Assembly: GCA_032718475.1 (NCBI GenBank)
Contig: JAUCBJ010008112.1
Location: forward strand, 1 to 64,000
DNA: 64,000 bases
Direction: 5' to 3'
From: Nemertoderma westbladi
Taxonomy: Eukaryota > Xenacoelomorpha > Nemertodermatida > Nemertodermatidae
Position numbers and translations under genes: made by a program. Numbering within the stretch: position 1 is the stretch's first letter; the number at the start of each line of letters is the position of its first letter. The notes below the pieces were generated by a model. That model had not been told where the DNA came from. It did no database searches and saw nothing but the letters and a program-made list of their open reading frames with translations. Of the stretch, positions 31,382-41,008 are shown in pieces.

Positions 31382-32971
31382 TTCCTTGAACCCTTCTACA
31401 ACTCTGACGCTCAGTGTAATGCCTTTACTCGAGCAGGATTTAGTATATTTCGAGACGTGTATCTTCGCTGTGCGGGATCTCTTATCGAAAGACCATCTAT
31501 GTTTACATTGTTACCCTATGAAGGAGAACGTATCGTGGAGATTACGGAAGAATCACGGCAGACGCGCGCGCCTATCGGTCACCTTGGTGATGAATTCGAA
31601 GTAACTACTACGATCGCCGACGATCCTTTAGAGGAACTTCTTGAGATAGAAAGGAACCTCCCGAAGAAATCTCAGACGGAGATTCGACAACTTGAAGCAA
31701 CAGATGCTATAGTTTGTATACAACCTTCAGAAACCTACCAACCCATAGACCCAGATGATTATGATTATAGTATGGGAGGAAGCGCTCGACCGATTGGAGA
31801 TCTTATATACGAACGAGTGTGGTACCCTGCCAATACGATGTGTAGTAAATGTGGCGTCGCTGGACATCATATGGCAAAGTGCAGTGGAAAGCACATTACT
31901 ACGACTCAGCTAATCTGTGGATGGTGTGGGGATCAAGGGTCTCATACCTTTTATACTTGCTGGAGATTTATGGCTCAATGTACTTACTGCAATATAAAGG
32001 GACATCGAGCATCTGAATGCCAACTGAGAGACATACCTTATGAACACGAATCTGTAAAACTCGTGAGGAAGTTATTTGATGAGTGGGAAGATTTAGCCGA
32101 CGAACATGTATCGGCACAGAGAAGACGGTTTCCGATGAGAGCGCATCTCGGATTTTGGGCGGTAAATCCCCAGACGATGATGTCGGAAGGATATATCTCC
32201 GCTATGCCCCAATACGACGAACTTATCGAGGTTGTCGATATTTTGCCCCACGACAGCGGATTCCGAGTGGTGCGCGAGTATCTGTTACAAATTCACCCGG
32301 ATAACAAAAACACGTGGAATTTTCAGAAAGTCGTTAATCGGATTACGTATGGTGAATTCGATCGTTTCCGAACTGAAAAACGGAATAAAGGAGCTTGGTT
32401 AACCGTCGCATGGGCGTACCGAGCCGCGTTTTACCACAAACGTATACGAGCGAGCGTATTCGAGGAAGAGGAGGTCCTAGAGGCGACAAATATATCAGCC
32501 ACTCCGGTTGCGCCGTCTGCACGTCACCCTCGGGAGGACGGGCAGGGTAGGATCATACGGGTCCAGAAGGTGGGCCAACAATTAAAGAAAATTATTAATG
32601 TAGAAGAACGCAAGGGAGTTGAGCCGACTATTCGAGTTACTCGGGATACGGTATCACTTCCAAGAGAACCAGTAGGAGGATCGGGACATACACCAGCTGA
32701 TCAACAGGGGGCGCAAGCTACTCTTGGGTCTGCGTCGTCCACTTCTCGCGCGTTCCCAGACGTTCTACCAACTGTAGTGACAACTGATCGGTCACGAGGA
32801 ATCGGTCGAGGTTTTGGGATGCTAAATAAACGAATTTGCGAGGAAATAGTCGCACCATCTCTCAACGTCCCAAGTAAACCAGTGACTCGCCCCACAAGTC
32901 CCATATCGCGAGCAAAGTCACCTGTGCGCAGTTTTCGAGGACGCGGCAGGGCTCGATCCACTAAGCGATAA
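31382..32971 (+). CDS. Polyprotein continuation: three CCHC knuckles and basic tail
   Basis: 529 further codons in the same frame directly after the TGA at 31379-31381 (FLEPFYNSDAQ...), ending with TAA at 32969-32971. The aligned minus-strand protein reads CFRRFLTLF where this reads VFR-stop-FLEPF, so the stop sits at an Arg codon position. Counting from the ATG at 31457, three knuckles follow: C129/C132/H137/C142, C154/C157/H163/C168 and C175/C178/H183/C188. Then come a conserved Trp-rich segment and a Ser/Arg-rich basic C-terminus. It would be made only by readthrough, from an undamaged sister copy, or from an internal start. Zinc knuckles usually bind nucleic acid. Confidence 0.85.
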   Translation, partial: FLEPFYNSDAQCNAFTRAGFSIFRDVYLRCAGSLIERPSMFTLLPYEGERIVEITEESRQTRAPIGHLGDEFEVTTTIADDPLEELLEIERNLPKKSQTEIRQLEATDAIVCIQPSETYQPIDPDDYDYSMGGSARPIGDLIYERVWYPANTMCSKCGVAGHHMAKCSGKHITTTQLICGWCGDQGSHTFYTCWRFMAQCTYCNIKGHRASECQLRDIPYEHESVKLVRKLFDEWEDLADEHVSAQRRRFPMRAHLGFWAVNPQTMMSEGYISAMPQYDELIEVVDILPHDSGFRVVREYLLQIHPDNKNTWNFQKVVNRITYGEFDRFRTEKRNKGAWLTVAWAYRAAFYHKRIRASVFEEEEVLEATNISATPVAPSARHPREDGQGRIIRVQKVGQQLKKIINVEERKGVEPTIRVTRDTVSLPREPVGGSGHTPADQQGAQATLGSASSTSRAFPDVLPTVVTTDRSRGIGRGFGMLNKRICEEIVAPSLNVPSKPVTRPTSPISRAKSPVRSFRGRGRARSTKR

Positions 32972-32991
32972 AAGGGAGGGCAAGGGTGGAC

Positions 32992-33011
32992 GGAAGACTC
33001 GTGGGCCTTTC
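32992..33011 (+). promoter_or_regulatory. Element-wide 20-bp motif, noncoding copy 1
   Basis: GGAAGACTCGTGGGCCTTTC, 21 bp after the end of the polyprotein frame. Related coding copies are at 22431, 24171, 24252, 24333, 26810, 28841 and 30017. The centre of the intact motif is the palindrome CTCGCGAG. Confidence 0.6.
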
Positions 33012-33441
33012 TTATGATTTTGTGATTTATTTGAATTTATATTTATATTTGTGTTTATTCCGAACTTATGCAATTTATATTATTCCGAACTTATGCAATT
33101 TGTATTGTTCCGAATTTATGAAATTTAGAAATAAGAACTTATATTTAGTAAAACTTATATTTAGTAAGAATTTATATTTTATATTTACGTGATTATTTCG
33201 AACCTATGCAATTTATATTATTCCGAACTTATGCAATTTATATTGTTCCGAATATTATGCAATTTATATTTTATAAGCAGTATTTGTATTTACAGTGAAA
33301 TAGAAAGTTTTATAGATAGAAAATTTTGTGCTCAGAAAGACTCATATTTGTAATTATTCCAAACTTATGCAATCTACATTTAGGTAAGAAAGTATTTGTA
33401 ATTACTTGAATTTATGCAATATTTGGGATGCAATAGTAGAT

Positions 33442-33461
33442 GGAAGACTCGCGAGCCTTTC
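33442..33461 (+). promoter_or_regulatory. Element-wide 20-bp motif, noncoding copy 2
   Basis: GGAAGACTCGCGAGCCTTTC, 300 bp before the 3' LTR, with the CTCGCGAG core intact although the position is noncoding. Confidence 0.65.
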
Positions 33462-33758
33462 TTATTGTTTTCATTTATTTGTATTTGTAATTGTTTGAAT
33501 TTATGCAATATCTGAGATGCAATAGATTTATATTGGTGAATTTAATTTAGATTTATATTGTACTTACTTAGTAAAGCCTTAAATACGTAAAGTTTGAATT
33601 TGTAATTATTTTTGTATCGAATCATTACGTAGAAAGGAAGTATTGTTTGAAATTTAATTGTAAATATGTAAGTACGCCCTAAGTATTCTATAGTTTAATT
33701 GATTATTGGTGAAAACCGTATATTTTATGCACGATAATATCCTGTTTTCATGGAGCGG

Positions 33759-35689
33759 TATAGAATTATATTCCCTAAATGCCGTGGATTTTCAAAATTT
33801 TATTTTATTCGGATTAACTTTTGTAAAGATTGCTTTAAGTTCTCATTCGTATTGGTTCTATCATTTGTACATCTATCGGTCAAGTGGTTCAGTAGCTCAG
33901 TTGGTAGAGCGTTGGAAATTATATGTGTAGTAGGTATCGAGATCGAATCCTAGTAAGTGCGAATTATTTTTTGTACAGAATTTCAACTCATTTAAATTAA
34001 CCGCTACAAATTAATTGCATTCGTCTGTACCAATGAGGCTGTAGTTATTTGATTGTAACCAATGTCGTGCAAGTTATATATTAGCTGGACCAATAGCTAT
34101 CTTTAAAACCCCGTTAGAACCCATAGAACAATCGAGAATTTTCTCGATTGATTGCGGCACAAATTTGCTATATAAAGGTGCGATTTGTTCATTAGTTATC
34201 AATCTACACTACTTCAATATTCTCTCAGTTATTTAGTTATCTGATATTTGTTTATTCTGTGCTTAGTTTATTCTCAGATTACATTGTATTATAATTGTAT
34301 CTTCTGTAATAAAGTCAGAATATTCTCTCAGCTTTTCTATCTGTTTTACTATGGATTCACTACGGTGAACAAACTCAGGGACAGGATGGCCGGCTAGAGA
34401 TCGGGCCGCAGCAATGAACGGGAACATCACGGGAATGTAGACGAGAGACAACCCGCAATACCATCTAGAGTTATTCGCCCATCGCCTGAAAGGTTAGACA
34501 GCGTTCGATCCTTGCTACCTAAGTATAAGACCAAAAGATCAAAAGGTAGACGTAGTGACACGCTGTAAGCCCAAAATTACATCATAGGGACTGTACTGTC
34601 TTGATTCAGGAAAACCCACAGTAGACCTTCACATTCCTACGGGGGAGGGAGAGCGCAAGCAGATACTAGTACGCAGATAGGACGTAGGCACACCGGTACA
34701 AGGCATACACATTGGTTAGGGTGCAGCAAACTGTACGCTTAACTCTTGCTAAGTACAGGTGCGCGTGCGACTATTTGCAGTACGACAGTGTCCATTGCAT
34801 TAGAACTTGTAGGCTAGGGGGGTTGCTGTGTTTTCACCTGAATTGGGATTGTACCGTTCAGGCGGTAGGGCAGTTTACGTACTAGGCGCAAATAAATTGA
34901 GGCTATCAGGGATACTAACATCTACCGTGTCCCCGCCAACGCCCTAATAGGAAGTTACCCGGACTACCTGGGTGACTAAAATTCTAGATAGGAGCCAGGA
35001 TAGCTATTAGTACCTGTACGCCTACAGTAGTAAACTAACACATCTCTTCTTAGTATCAGGGACCTGGTACCTAAAATTGCCGAATTCTGGGCGTAGTATT
35101 AACCTTATGCCTGAATTTGAGTCCTGGAAATACGCAAGAGGGGAAGGAACCTTATCATTCGTGAGTATTGGACCTACAAGTTACAAAATTAGAATATTCG
35201 TAAATGCACACCGTACCCAGTAATTATATATGTGAAGGAGCAAAACTGTTTTGACCGTTCAGAATTAACACACGCGCGTTAGAAATTATTTACACCTCGA
35301 AATATATAAAATTAACTTTGTCCGTACTGTGCTTTGCCCGCTAGTTAGACATCTCCAAATCTCTGCCTGTACCTAGCTAGCGTCCCTTTGCCCAACCATA
35401 TAAATCACACCGCGGCAAAGTATACGAGCCCCTTAGTCCGTCAGTGAGTCAGCCTGATTTTAGGATTCGCTGCGCGGGATTTTGTTTTATCGAAGTTTGT
35501 CTGCTCGTAGACTGTTTTCTGCCTCACCGGTTATAAGAGATCAATACTGCAATATATTCGCTTACTTAGAGTTTACTGTTTTGGTGAGAAGGTCGGATTT
35601 ATGATTTGATTTACAAACTTTACAGTAAGATATTGCAGGTATTGTTACCGTCTCTTCCAATAGTAGGAATAGGCGTATCTCTTCAATTA
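33759..35689 (+). repeat. 3' LTR (1931 bp)
   Basis: Downstream terminal repeat matching 19605-21535 at offset 14154, with only three differences noticed. It is followed by TTGTC (35690-35694), the target duplication. It carries the same tRNA-like boxes, palindrome, TATA and AATAAA; its B box is altered at 33942. Confidence 0.9.
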
Positions 35690-36333
35690 TTGTCTTTCAA
35701 GTATATCGGTGGGTGCCGTGATATCTTAATCGACAAGAATTTCAGATGGTCAAAGGGTTCAACAGATTTATTTAATAGATTTCATTAATACTATTAATAT
35801 TTGTTAATATTTTGAGCTTCAATACTACTGTTAAATGGACATCATTCTACTATATGTATTATTTAATATACGGTATGAGAGCAATATTGCAAGAAGCAAT
35901 GTCAGTGAGAAGAGGCAAGTCGTTTCCAAGGTCTACCCAGAGCTTGGTATAGCCGAGACACGAGGATCTGAACTTTGCATTCCTAATACTCCACTTACCA
36001 ATAATACTTGAGTATAGTAGGGGCGGTATATTGTACTTTTAATAAGTATGGACATTTCATCTTACTGTAGTCACGTATTTATAGTATGATACGGACAGTA
36101 AGGAAAGAGAAAATGAATTATTTCTCGCCGTTAAACGAAATATATTATACTAAGTAATTAAGTAATAAAACACGAATATATTGCACTAATCTACTGAATA
36201 ATCTCTAAAATATTATTCTACTAAATAAAACTAAAGAAAACGATTATATAATAAAATTACATAATAATACATACATAAATATAAAAATAAAAATAAATAA
36301 AATAATGCAGTCACACACCCACTCCTAACACTG
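35690..36333. other. Gap between the two LTR elements
   Basis: The first 100 bp continue the pre-insertion sequence (paralogue of 19363-19450). The remainder lies beyond the 3' end of the minus-strand BEL element and would be its 3' LTR side. On the minus strand, a purine-rich GGAGTGGGTG followed by TGTGACTG (about 36305-36325) is a candidate polypurine tract and LTR start. No matching LTR was found at the other end. Confidence 0.5.
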
Positions 36334-39066
36334 TTACGTTGGGGAGTCCCTAGATGTTTGTTGGATTAGGGAGGTGGTCGTGGGAAGAGTCTCTTGCCTT
36401 CCATAGTTACCAGACAACTCTCGGTCTCTTTCCAGTAAACATAAACGACCAACTGGGCGATTAAGTTGTTGTGTTTCGAATACAATTCCAGGTTTCTTAA
36501 AGTTACGTCGCATGACGATGAGTTCTATCGATCGCACTAAACCATCATCGGATATATGAGTCTCGATGATACGACCTGTCTGCCACCTCTTACGTGGAAG
36601 ATCTGATTCCACGATAAGAACCATGTCTCCGGCGCTGACGTTTTCTTGCTGCGCAAACCACTTTGTTCGAAGTTGTAGCTTAGGAAGATAATGTTTTTCG
36701 AAATGGTCAGCGAAACAACAGGATAATAACTGCATAAGTTGCCAAGTTTGTCGGCAGTATTCATCTCCGTCCGTGATTTCCGATTGCGGGAGCATGGCTA
36801 CAGGTTTCTTTAGTAGGAAATGCGCTGGTGTTAGCGCTTCTAGGGAGTCGGGACTCGATGAGACTGGCATAAGCGGTCTCTCGTTAAGATAGGCGGCGAT
36901 TTCTTCCATTAACGTCCGCAAAAGTTCGTCGGTGAGATACGCGCGGCACGGCACTATAAAGTGAAATGCGGTCTTCACGCTTCGTATTAGTCTCTCCCAA
37001 CTTCCTCCCCACCAAGGGGCGTTGGCGGCGTTGAAGGTCCAGCTAGATGCTGTTACCCTTAGCTGATCGTCCACCTGTCTTTGGTTCCAATCTTTCACGT
37101 AAGCTTTGATCTCATTATTGGCGCCAATGAAGTTTGTTCCTTTGTCGGATCTTATAGTGTTGCTAGTTCCAAAACGAGCGATCTGTCGGCGTAAACTCAG
37201 TATGAAGCTGTTGGTAGATAGATTGTTCACCATATCTAGATGAATCGCTCTACAAGTCATACAGACAAAGATGACACACCATCGCTTGACTATAGTCCTA
37301 GCACGATATACTTCAATAGGGCCAAATAAATCCACACCAGTATTAGTAAAGGGTGGTTCATAGAAGCTTACTCGTTCCCTAGGTAATTCTGCCTCGCGCT
37401 GTGTTAAAGGCCTACTAAATGCTTTCCTGCAGGGTATACAGTTCCTAAGAACTTGGTTTAGAGCTCTACAGGGCTTATGGAAATAATAGCGAGTTCGAAT
37501 TTCGCTAAGAACTCGTTCTCTACCAGCATGGTAAAGTCTACTGTGAACATCTACAATCATCTTGATTTGTATTTCAAGATTTCTAATGAGTATGGGAAAC
37601 TTAGTGTCAAAGGACAATGGAGCATTAGTTAATCTCCCTCCGACACGTATTAATACATCTATCATTGTGCTAGAGAAACGATCCCTTAAGCGCATCTGTG
37701 GATTTCTCAACAACAGGAAATACTTATCGGAATCTTCATAGCATTGCAGGGGTCTCAGTATCTGCTTATTGGTATCATCATGTTCTTGGTAACTGATCTT
37801 CTCAGTCAGAAACCTATCAGACACTCTGTAAACGGGAAGGTCTTTAATAGCATGGACCTTTTCAGATACTATTGGAGCAGTATCACTAGCGATCTTCGTC
37901 CTGGAATAGTGATGATGGAAACATCTTTTCAGGTACACAACGGCCTTGCAAAGCCGATTCCAGGAGCTATAATGATCTATTGCTCTTTGTAGGAGAGGGG
38001 AGACGTCTGGTGTTCCAGATTTCCAGTCTCTTTCCCTGATCTCTATAACGGATTTATTCGTATTTCTCGTAACATCCGTGGGTATGTTTAGATCTATGGC
38101 GTCGTCACCAGAGGCGTGTAGTACAGACAGATCTATCACGGGTTTAAATAACTTTGATTTACTCGTCCGGGTTTTAGGTTTGACTTTCTCCGCTCCCTTG
38201 GCTTGTCTAATCTCTGCGGTAGTGAGATGAGGGAGCCATTCCTCCTCTTCTTTACTCAGGAAGTCGGGTCCACCTAACCAGTCTGAAGTATCTATCAACT
38301 CTTGAGGAGTTGCTCCTCTGGAAGCGAGGTCAGCTGGATTAATCGTCCCAGGGCAATGTCTCCATTGATCCGTATTAGAGCGACTAAGTGTAATGGCTAC
38401 TCTTTTGGTAATGAAGACGCTGAACTGACAGACTTCATTTGTTATATACTCCAGAACGAGTAAAGCATCAGTCCAATAGACAGTTTTCTCAAGTGGATAG
38501 TCGATCTGTTCTGTTACATTCCGGCCGATGGCTGTAGCGTATAGATCCGCCTTTAACTCCGCTCTAGGAACTCGTAGTTTGTTGTTTATTAGGGCCTTAG
38601 AGGCGACCAATGCAACCTTAATTCCATCCGGAGTTTCAACCCTCAGGTAGGCTACTATACCTATTCCCAAATCGCTGGCGTCTCCAAACACATGGAGTTG
38701 ATAGGCATATGTGGGGAGAACGTGACCAAAATATGAACGGGAAATCTTAAAGTTCTCGATGGATGGTAGATAATCTTCCCATTTCATCCACTTCTTTAGC
38801 AGTTCTCCCTTAAGTGGATCATCCCACGAGTGTTTTTCGAGCCACATTTGTTGTACTAAGCTCCGAGCAACTAATATGACTGGGCTAATATATCCCAATG
38901 GATCGAAATAAGTGCTCAGGATACTTAAACAAATCCATTTAGTTCTAACTGGATTATCTCGTTGTTTTAACTGAAAGAATAGAATGTCTCTCTCCGTGTC
39001 CCATTTTAATCCAAGAGTCTTGGTTTCTGGAAGATCGTCCTTAATGAGGTCCAGGTCTTTTAACAC
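36334..39066 (-). CDS. BEL element 2: RNase H and integrase part of pol
   Basis: 910 codons. Residues 1-100 finish the BEL reverse transcriptase (SILSTYFDPLGYISPVI). RNase H has Asp129 in VFGDASDLG, Glu170 in PRAELKA, Asp200 in VYWTD and Asp245 in NPADLASRG. Integrase follows: zinc site H508-x4-H513 with C543-x2-C546, then the DDE core Asp579 (TGVDLFGP), Asp641 (IRSDKGTNF) and Glu691 (GGSWERL), then the usual BEL C-terminal domain. This is the arrangement expected of BEL elements and the direct contrast with the 16.1-kb element. A one-base frame change near 39041-39066 separates it from the rest of RT, so the copy is inactive as it stands, though this segment is intact. Confidence 0.92.
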   Translation of the reverse strand: MLKDLDLIKDDLPETKTLGLKWDTERDILFFQLKQRDNPVRTKWICLSILSTYFDPLGYISPVILVARSLVQQMWLEKHSWDDPLKGELLKKWMKWEDYLPSIENFKISRSYFGHVLPTYAYQLHVFGDASDLGIGIVAYLRVETPDGIKVALVASKALINNKLRVPRAELKADLYATAIGRNVTEQIDYPLEKTVYWTDALLVLEYITNEVCQFSVFITKRVAITLSRSNTDQWRHCPGTINPADLASRGATPQELIDTSDWLGGPDFLSKEEEEWLPHLTTAEIRQAKGAEKVKPKTRTSKSKLFKPVIDLSVLHASGDDAIDLNIPTDVTRNTNKSVIEIRERDWKSGTPDVSPLLQRAIDHYSSWNRLCKAVVYLKRCFHHHYSRTKIASDTAPIVSEKVHAIKDLPVYRVSDRFLTEKISYQEHDDTNKQILRPLQCYEDSDKYFLLLRNPQMRLRDRFSSTMIDVLIRVGGRLTNAPLSFDTKFPILIRNLEIQIKMIVDVHSRLYHAGRERVLSEIRTRYYFHKPCRALNQVLRNCIPCRKAFSRPLTQREAELPRERVSFYEPPFTNTGVDLFGPIEVYRARTIVKRWCVIFVCMTCRAIHLDMVNNLSTNSFILSLRRQIARFGTSNTIRSDKGTNFIGANNEIKAYVKDWNQRQVDDQLRVTASSWTFNAANAPWWGGSWERLIRSVKTAFHFIVPCRAYLTDELLRTLMEEIAAYLNERPLMPVSSSPDSLEALTPAHFLLKKPVAMLPQSEITDGDEYCRQTWQLMQLLSCCFADHFEKHYLPKLQLRTKWFAQQENVSAGDMVLIVESDLPRKRWQTGRIIETHISDDGLVRSIELIVMRRNFKKPGIVFETQQLNRPVGRLCLLERDRELSGNYGRQETLPTTTSLIQQTSRDSPT

Positions 39067-39325
39067 TTCGGTCTTCTACTGGTATCAATTCCCGGAACTC
39101 ACGGGAGGTACTAGTGAATTTGGTTAGGCGAAATCCACCTCGTCGTAAGCACTCAACCGTTCCATTATCAACATTTATCGCTTCTTCCACCGATGGAAGG
39201 GACTTTAAATTGTCATCCATGTAAATATCCCGTTTGATGTTGTCGATAACCGCTTTAGAGAAGGCATCTCGATTGTCATCGGCAGTGGTACGCAGTACCG
39301 AACAAGCGTTCGAGGGGCTCGACAT
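39041..39325 (-). pseudogene. BEL element 2: RT catalytic segment
   Basis: 94 codons holding the reverse transcriptase active-site box YMDD (in KRDIYMDDNLKS) and GGFRLTKFTS. In frame with the upstream segment, from which it is split by a TGA just after VEY near 39350; the sister polyprotein reads TYQMQVRVFG at this point. Downstream, a one-base shift leads into the 36334-39066 frame. Confidence 0.85.
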
Positions 39326-39349
39326 GATCCCGAAAGCCTGGATTGTCCT

Positions 39350-41008
39350 TCAGTACTCCACCGGTTTTAGGTTGAGGTCTCCTTCAGGCCACCACAGAAA
39401 TCGTAGGCTGTCTCGCTCCCTATCCAACGCCTTTACTTGTAGGAACATGCTTTCGATGTCCGAAGCGAACGCGATCGAATATTGCCGCAGTCTTAGTAAT
39501 ATTCCCAACAAAGATTGGAGTAAGTTGGGTCCCGGCAACAGTTCAGTATTCAGGGATTGACCCATGTAAAGGGCGGAGCCGTCAAACACTACCCGGACTT
39601 CGTTGGGTTTACCGTGCTTGGGAACGTAATGATGTGTTAGATAATACGTTCTCTCCGTTATGGGTGTTTCTTCCGGAACTCGCTCCGCGTATCCCTTATC
39701 TATAAATTTCTTCAGTTGGGTTTTATACATTTCCCTGGCTTGAATGTTAGACGTCAGACGCCGATGTAGTTGAGCGATTCTTTTTTCCGCTAAAGGTCGG
39801 TTATTTACGAAGCTGGGTTCTCTCCGTCGGAACGGAAGACCAATCTCATAGCGACCTTCTTCCTTCAGATAACATGTAGTCGTTTCCGGAATCTGCTTGG
39901 CTCTCTCTTCCTCGACAGACAAGGCTTTGTCGTAGGAATTAGGCTCTACGGCTTCTTGAGTAAAGAATCGTACGGCGTGTTCATCGCGGATTTTGTTATT
40001 ATATCGATCTATCACTTCGTTTAATTCATCGTTATAGGTAAATTGTTCACCATGTTGGTTGATAAGGTGACATAGGTTGACTTGGTTTAGCCAAGTTTGG
40101 TTCGCAGTGAGGAGATCAATGGTATTTTCCTCGTCGTAGAGGTTGCTTATGTCGTCGTTATCTGAGGAGTATGGGGTTTCATCAGCTGGGATTTCTTCTT
40201 CACTTATATCTTCCTGCCATTCACTCACCTGGTGGACTCGTTCACTTGGGAGTCTTTCCAGTAAGGTCCTATGGGAAGGTCCAGTGAAGTACCAACCTAC
40301 TCTTGTTCTTCCCGCATACGTCTGGAGTGGTCGCGGTCGAGCAGGCCATTTTTCTAATGTCTCAAGCGCCTCGTGCGCATTTTGGCCGAGTAAAATCTGT
40401 ACCCCTGGATAATCGGTCCTGAATCTAGGTATGTTGTGTTGCTTTGTAAAATGATCTTCATCCCAGTTGTAAGGCTCCACTTGGCTAGTAGCAAAGTTCT
40501 TTATCGCCACCATCTTGACCGACCTTACACTATTTTCTCCTAGTTCATCCTGGGGAGTGCACAACGCTCCCACGTAGTAATCTGTGGCTACTGTGGATTT
40601 CCAAACCTGCATAATTCCAGAAAGATTCTGTTTGGTTCGGAACTTTGGTTGACCATCAAAGATGTCTTCGGCTAGATCCTTGTCGATGAAGGCGCCTGTA
40701 CTGCCGGAGTCAAGGAGGGCGTTTACTATCAAGCTCTTCCCTATCCCATGGACCCTCAGTTGCATCACCGGGAATTCTCGGATACCTACAGATGAAGTTG
40801 GCGCTTTACCAGAGAGCGGTCTTTCTGGAATAGGCAGTAGAGGATCTTCTCCATCTGTTTCTGTCTCGTATGTAAGTGCTCGATACACAGCTGTGTTGAT
40901 CATATAACAGGATTCATTTTCGTCGGAGAATTCATCCATGTAGAATCCTTCCATCTCCGAACTATGGTCAGTGTCGTTCACATCACTGAATTGGACATTC
41001 GGGCTCAC
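39350..41008 (-). pseudogene. BEL element 2: protease and N-terminal RT
   Basis: 552 codons. The aspartic protease has Asp100 in ALLDSGSTGAFID. The BEL reverse transcriptase N-terminal part includes YYLTHHYVP, RVVFDGSA and FASDIESMFLQV (first catalytic Asp), ending at GDLNLKPVEY before a TGA. It overlaps the gag frame by 26 bp with a +1 shift (40983-41008). This could be programmed, but the element has several other breaks, so decay is as likely. Confidence 0.88.

Larger units (their letters stand above)
32972..33758 (+). repeat. 3' noncoding region with ATTCCGAACTTATGCAATTT repeats
   Basis: AT-rich, with at least six diverged copies of a word close to ATTCCGAACTTATGCAATTT between 33057 and 33520, and two copies of the element-wide 20-bp motif (32992-33011, 33442-33461). 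A short purine-rich GGAGCGG (33752-33758) immediately precedes the 3' LTR and may be the polypurine tract. Confidence 0.75.
19605..35689 (+). mobile_element. 16.1-kb BEL-type LTR retrotransposon with novel module instead of integrase
   Basis: Bounded by direct repeats of 1931 bp (19605-21535 and 33759-35689, offset 14154) and flanked by TTGTC at 19600-19604 and 35690-35694, a 5-bp target duplication (6 bp if the LTR begins at 19606). Inside is one long frame for gag, protease, reverse transcriptase and RNase H, then a module unrelated to integrase. I see no H2C2 zinc site or DDE core in it. Only three LTR differences were noticed (19788/33942, 20504/34658, 21319/35473), so insertion is recent. 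The terminal bases are TA...TA, not the usual TG...CA, and no TGG primer-binding site follows the 5' LTR. Confidence 0.88.

Noticed and set aside
14231-32971. Reassigned TGA codon (Trp or selenocysteine)
   Set aside because: The TGAs that can be aligned replace Arg, not Trp or Cys; ordinary TGG Trp is common in the same proteins; the unknown membrane protein ends in TGA normally.
29240-32971. Envelope gene in the extra module, making the element an errantivirus-like retrovirus
   Set aside because: No signal peptide, membrane span, furin-type site or fusion peptide was seen; the module has zinc knuckles and an exonuclease-like core instead.
40983-41008. Programmed +1 frameshift between gag and protease of BEL element 2
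   Set aside because: Possible from the 26-bp overlap, but the same element has at least two other frameshifts and two TGA stops, so decay explains it without a special signal; sister elements usually have one frame.
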